Shown one piece after another: positions 61,435 through 64,000 of a stretch of 64,000 bases of DNA (positions are counted from its first letter, which is position 1; every line of letters begins with the position of its first letter). The DNA lies in contig RCAB01000192.1 in NCBI GenBank assembly GCA_003640385.1, forward strand, positions 45,513 through 109,512. Direction: 5' to 3'. The notes under the pieces were generated by a model. The model ran no database searches, was not told where the DNA came from, and worked only from the letters and a program-made list of their open reading frames with translations. Source of the DNA: Setaria digitata. Taxonomy: Eukaryota > Nematoda > Chromadorea > Rhabditida > Setariidae. The position numbers were made by a program, and so were the translations under genes.

Positions 61435-63616
61435 CTAATTAATTAACACCTCATATTTTTCAACATATGATGGTGCACCAGCAAAATATGAATTATCCAA
61501 AATTGGCGCCTGATAATAATCATATCGTTTTTGCCGATATTTTGTTATTGCCATAAAAGCTATGATACAACGGATGATGCAAATTGCAATAATTTCCAAA
61601 AATATTAAAGCAAGCGGTATTTGTATCACCTGACAATGATTAATTAATTAAACTTCGCAAATTTTTTCCCTTTTTTTTTTTTTTTAATTTTTGGACTGAA
61701 AATTTTTTAGCAAAATATATGGTCAGTTTCGTTGTTGACATTTTAGCAACTATTATTTTAAGACAAAATAAGCAATCATGCAATTACATGAAAAAGAAAT
61801 CAAACTTTACGAGTCTAAAAAATAAAAATTAGCTTCATAATTAAAATACTTTAGCGTTTCTATTCTCTATAATGAGCTAACTGATGTAGAATTTGCAGAC
61901 ACAAAATTATTGAACTATTCAATTTTGCAATTTCAAAATGTAAACATTATTATTTATTGTTAAACTCTGTCAAAACAAATAAAGAAAAAGAATAAACCCA
62001 TTGCTCGATCATTTGCTCATCGGCAAAATAATACATTTTCTTTACTTCAAATCGAGAACGACCGTTTCAAATGTCGCAAAATGATTGAAATTGAACACGA
62101 ATAAACAAAATTTAAATTATTTCAAAAAAAAAAGAATGAAAAGAAGAAATACTTAAAGACCTCAATTTTTTGACATAAAAAGTTTAGATGCAAACGTAAC
62201 TGTTGAGAAGTATTTTCTAAATCTATCACTGAATTTATGAATAGTTTCAATTATTTCCATTCTTTCAAATATTTTTTATGCCAATGATAACATATTTATA
62301 AATAGTTTTTCCTTTTTTATTATATTATTTTCAATTATATTGATAAATAGTGTTTTTTCTTTGAGTAAAAATCTGGAAACTTCAATTTTCATAATTTAAT
62401 AAAAATTAGCCTAATAGCAAGTGCCAAAACTTGTTATGTAAGATCGAACTGTACAAATCGCAAAAAACATTTCACAAATGATAAAACAATAAATAAGAAG
62501 AAAAATTCCATTTAAAAAAAATGAAATAAAGCTCTATAAAAATTGAAGCAATTTCACTTAAGTGGTAAGATAGGAGTGAGCAATAATTTATCTAAAAAAT
62601 TAAGTCTTCATTCAGGACAAAAATTCATCTCAGCTGTAGCCTTGAAATTTTTTTAAATATGTTTCAATGTATAGGTTTCTTTCTTTTATTCATTACACCG
62701 TAAAATCACTGTTCTTTTAATAAATGAATAAGCTAATGAAATTGATAATTTGAGACTAGATAGCACGAAATGCTTCTAGTTAAAAAAAAATTACAAAATT
62801 ATTTTCCTTGAAAATTCAGATTTTATTGTCAATTTTTATGCGTTACTAACCGGTCCACTTTTATCGGTTATTTTTCTGGGCCATAGTTTGATCGGAATAC
62901 ATTTAATTAAAGAAAATTTTCCTCATTCATTTTACCTTTTTAACGTTCCAACTTAATTAATAACAAAGGGTTAATTATGATAAGGTTGTTATTGCTACCA
63001 AAATGAAAAAACTCTGTAAATGTAACGAGTTTGAAGCTCTGAGTGATTACTATTTAGCTGAAATAAAGGAATAATTAATTACTTTTGATGCTTAAGAGTT
63101 TTTTTTTTTTTTTAATAAAATACGGTAAGTAAAAGTGAAGTGCTTTTAGTAAAAATTTTTGAAAGGTTTTGGAAAGAAAAAAAGACTAAACAGATTCAAA
63201 ATGATGAATTATTAATGCGGAAAGTTTAAAATAAATTTCAGTTCGACTTGGTATTCATTTGTATTTAAACTTTCATAATATTAATTTCTAATATGATTCG
63301 AAAATTTGCAATACTCACCTGTTTTGCAGGTATACAAATGAATATTTCAAAATAATTTAACAAAAATAATTTAAGTATCAATAAATTCGAACTAATAAGA
63401 CTAATTTATGGCTTCAAATTTAACACTTTAAAGTCATTATTATCTAACGTGTATGAGTATACAATATATTATAGACTGCATTGTGCACTCTTTGATTCCT
63501 ACAGGTAGTGCTACCAAAATAATTTGAGATAAGTTATAACTTATTAGAATTTTAATAAGTCCGAAAATATTTGCAAAAAATAATCTTAATCATACCTGAG
63601 TTTTGGTTGAAATGGA
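61435..63616 (-). CDS. Unidentified membrane protein, 3' portion (multi-exon, tentative)
   Basis: The last exon (61435-61629, CAG acceptor, 64 codons plus stop) is convincing. It has one long hydrophobic helix (IPLALIFLEIIAICIIRC and on), then a basic turn KYRQKRYDYYQ and a tail ending YFAGAPSYVEKYEVLIN. An exon ending at 61998 (MYYFADEQMIEQW, donor GTTTAT) joins it in phase 0; its 5' boundary is unclear. Further upstream three segments have good splice sites and mutually consistent phases: 62999-63057 (LNSNHSELQTRYIYRVFSFW), 63319-63391 (LLILKLFLLNYFEIFICIPA) and a 21-nt microexon 63596-63616. The link between 62999 and 61998 is not solved, so this is a partial model. The gene may continue beyond the right edge. 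Family unknown; a small multi-TM protein is likely. Confidence 0.42.
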
Positions 63617-64000
63617 CTGAAAAATATTTTAAACTGATTAATGCTAACTCCTATTAGGTTGTAGGAAACTTTCATTAAGTTTGAAGTTCGAATAAGTGCT
63701 ACTTTAAAAATATAAATTCAATATAAAATCTTATCAGAAAACGATCAAAAAGTCATTCTAGAGATGGGCTATTTATCATACAAATGACTGATTATAGCTG
63801 AACAATAAGCAGTCGATTAGTTTGTTTTGATAATGTTAAATAGTCTTTAGAATGAAACACTATTTATATATACAAAACAAGTAAAAATCGAAATTTAGCA
63901 TTATTTAGTCCTAGAAAAGAAGAAAAAAGAATGACGGAATGGAAATTAAAGACAGATAATTTAGCTATGCTATCAGTAAGTATTGCCAAGCCTTATCCAA

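Noticed and set aside
62851..62900. Minus-strand segment IPIKLWPRKITDKSGP with a GTTAGT donor
   Set aside because: No acceptor gives the phase needed by the upstream candidate exon without creating a stop, so it was left out of the right-end gene model.

Overview
The window is nuclear DNA from a nematode. It is very AT-rich, with long homopolymer A/T runs. Genes are split into small exons by introns with GTAAG-like donors and short TTTCAG/TTTTAG acceptors, and several start codons have a TTTCAG-type trans-splice acceptor just upstream. The gene content fits: a patched-related (PTR) protein and an EFF-1/AFF-1 family cell-cell fusogen are both characteristic of nematodes. The base composition and long introns suggest a spirurid or filarial (clade III) parasite, but that placement is inference. 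I saw no rRNA, tRNA, CRISPR or intact transposon.

Layout, left to right. (1) 1-589, minus: 5' end of NSUN4, a mitochondrial rRNA m5C methyltransferase, running off the left edge. (2) 2194-4444, plus: complete seven-exon UBE2J1-type ER-anchored E2, divergent from NSUN4. (3) 7218-9436, minus: TRMT10-family tRNA m1G9/m1A9 methyltransferase, complete, six exons. (4) 10154-12181, minus: mitochondrial ribosomal protein L28, complete, six exons, just upstream of TRMT10 and possibly in one operon with it. (5) 14220-27062, minus: a complete 16-exon PTR/patched-domain RND protein of 824 aa. (6) 31571-35845, plus: DONSON, a replisome factor, complete, 13 exons, 660 aa. (7) 36.8-40.9 kb, minus: an unnamed small four-transmembrane protein. 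(8) 40.9-54.2 kb: a long, very AT-rich gene-poor stretch. (9) 54241-59633, plus: nine exons of an FF-family (EFF-1/AFF-1) fusogen; its first exon(s) are not securely found. (10) 60.9-63.6 kb, minus: 3' part of an unidentified membrane-protein gene convergent with the fusogen.

Exon models were built by hand. For the complete genes every exon phase closes and the summed CDS is a multiple of three, which is strong internal support.

Assembly warning: six single N bases (3282, 26302, 43689, 50396, 52995, 53174) each sit between two near-identical 63-144 bp copies of the same sequence. These look like unmerged overlapping contig ends, not biological tandem duplications. The first duplicates part of an E2 exon. 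The last two lie where the missing 5' end of the fusogen gene is expected.

The most interesting biology is the fusogen, the intronic perfect hairpin in DONSON, the 244 bp fold-back element, the unassigned four-TM gene, and several GC-raised blocks with open frames inside otherwise empty AT-rich DNA.
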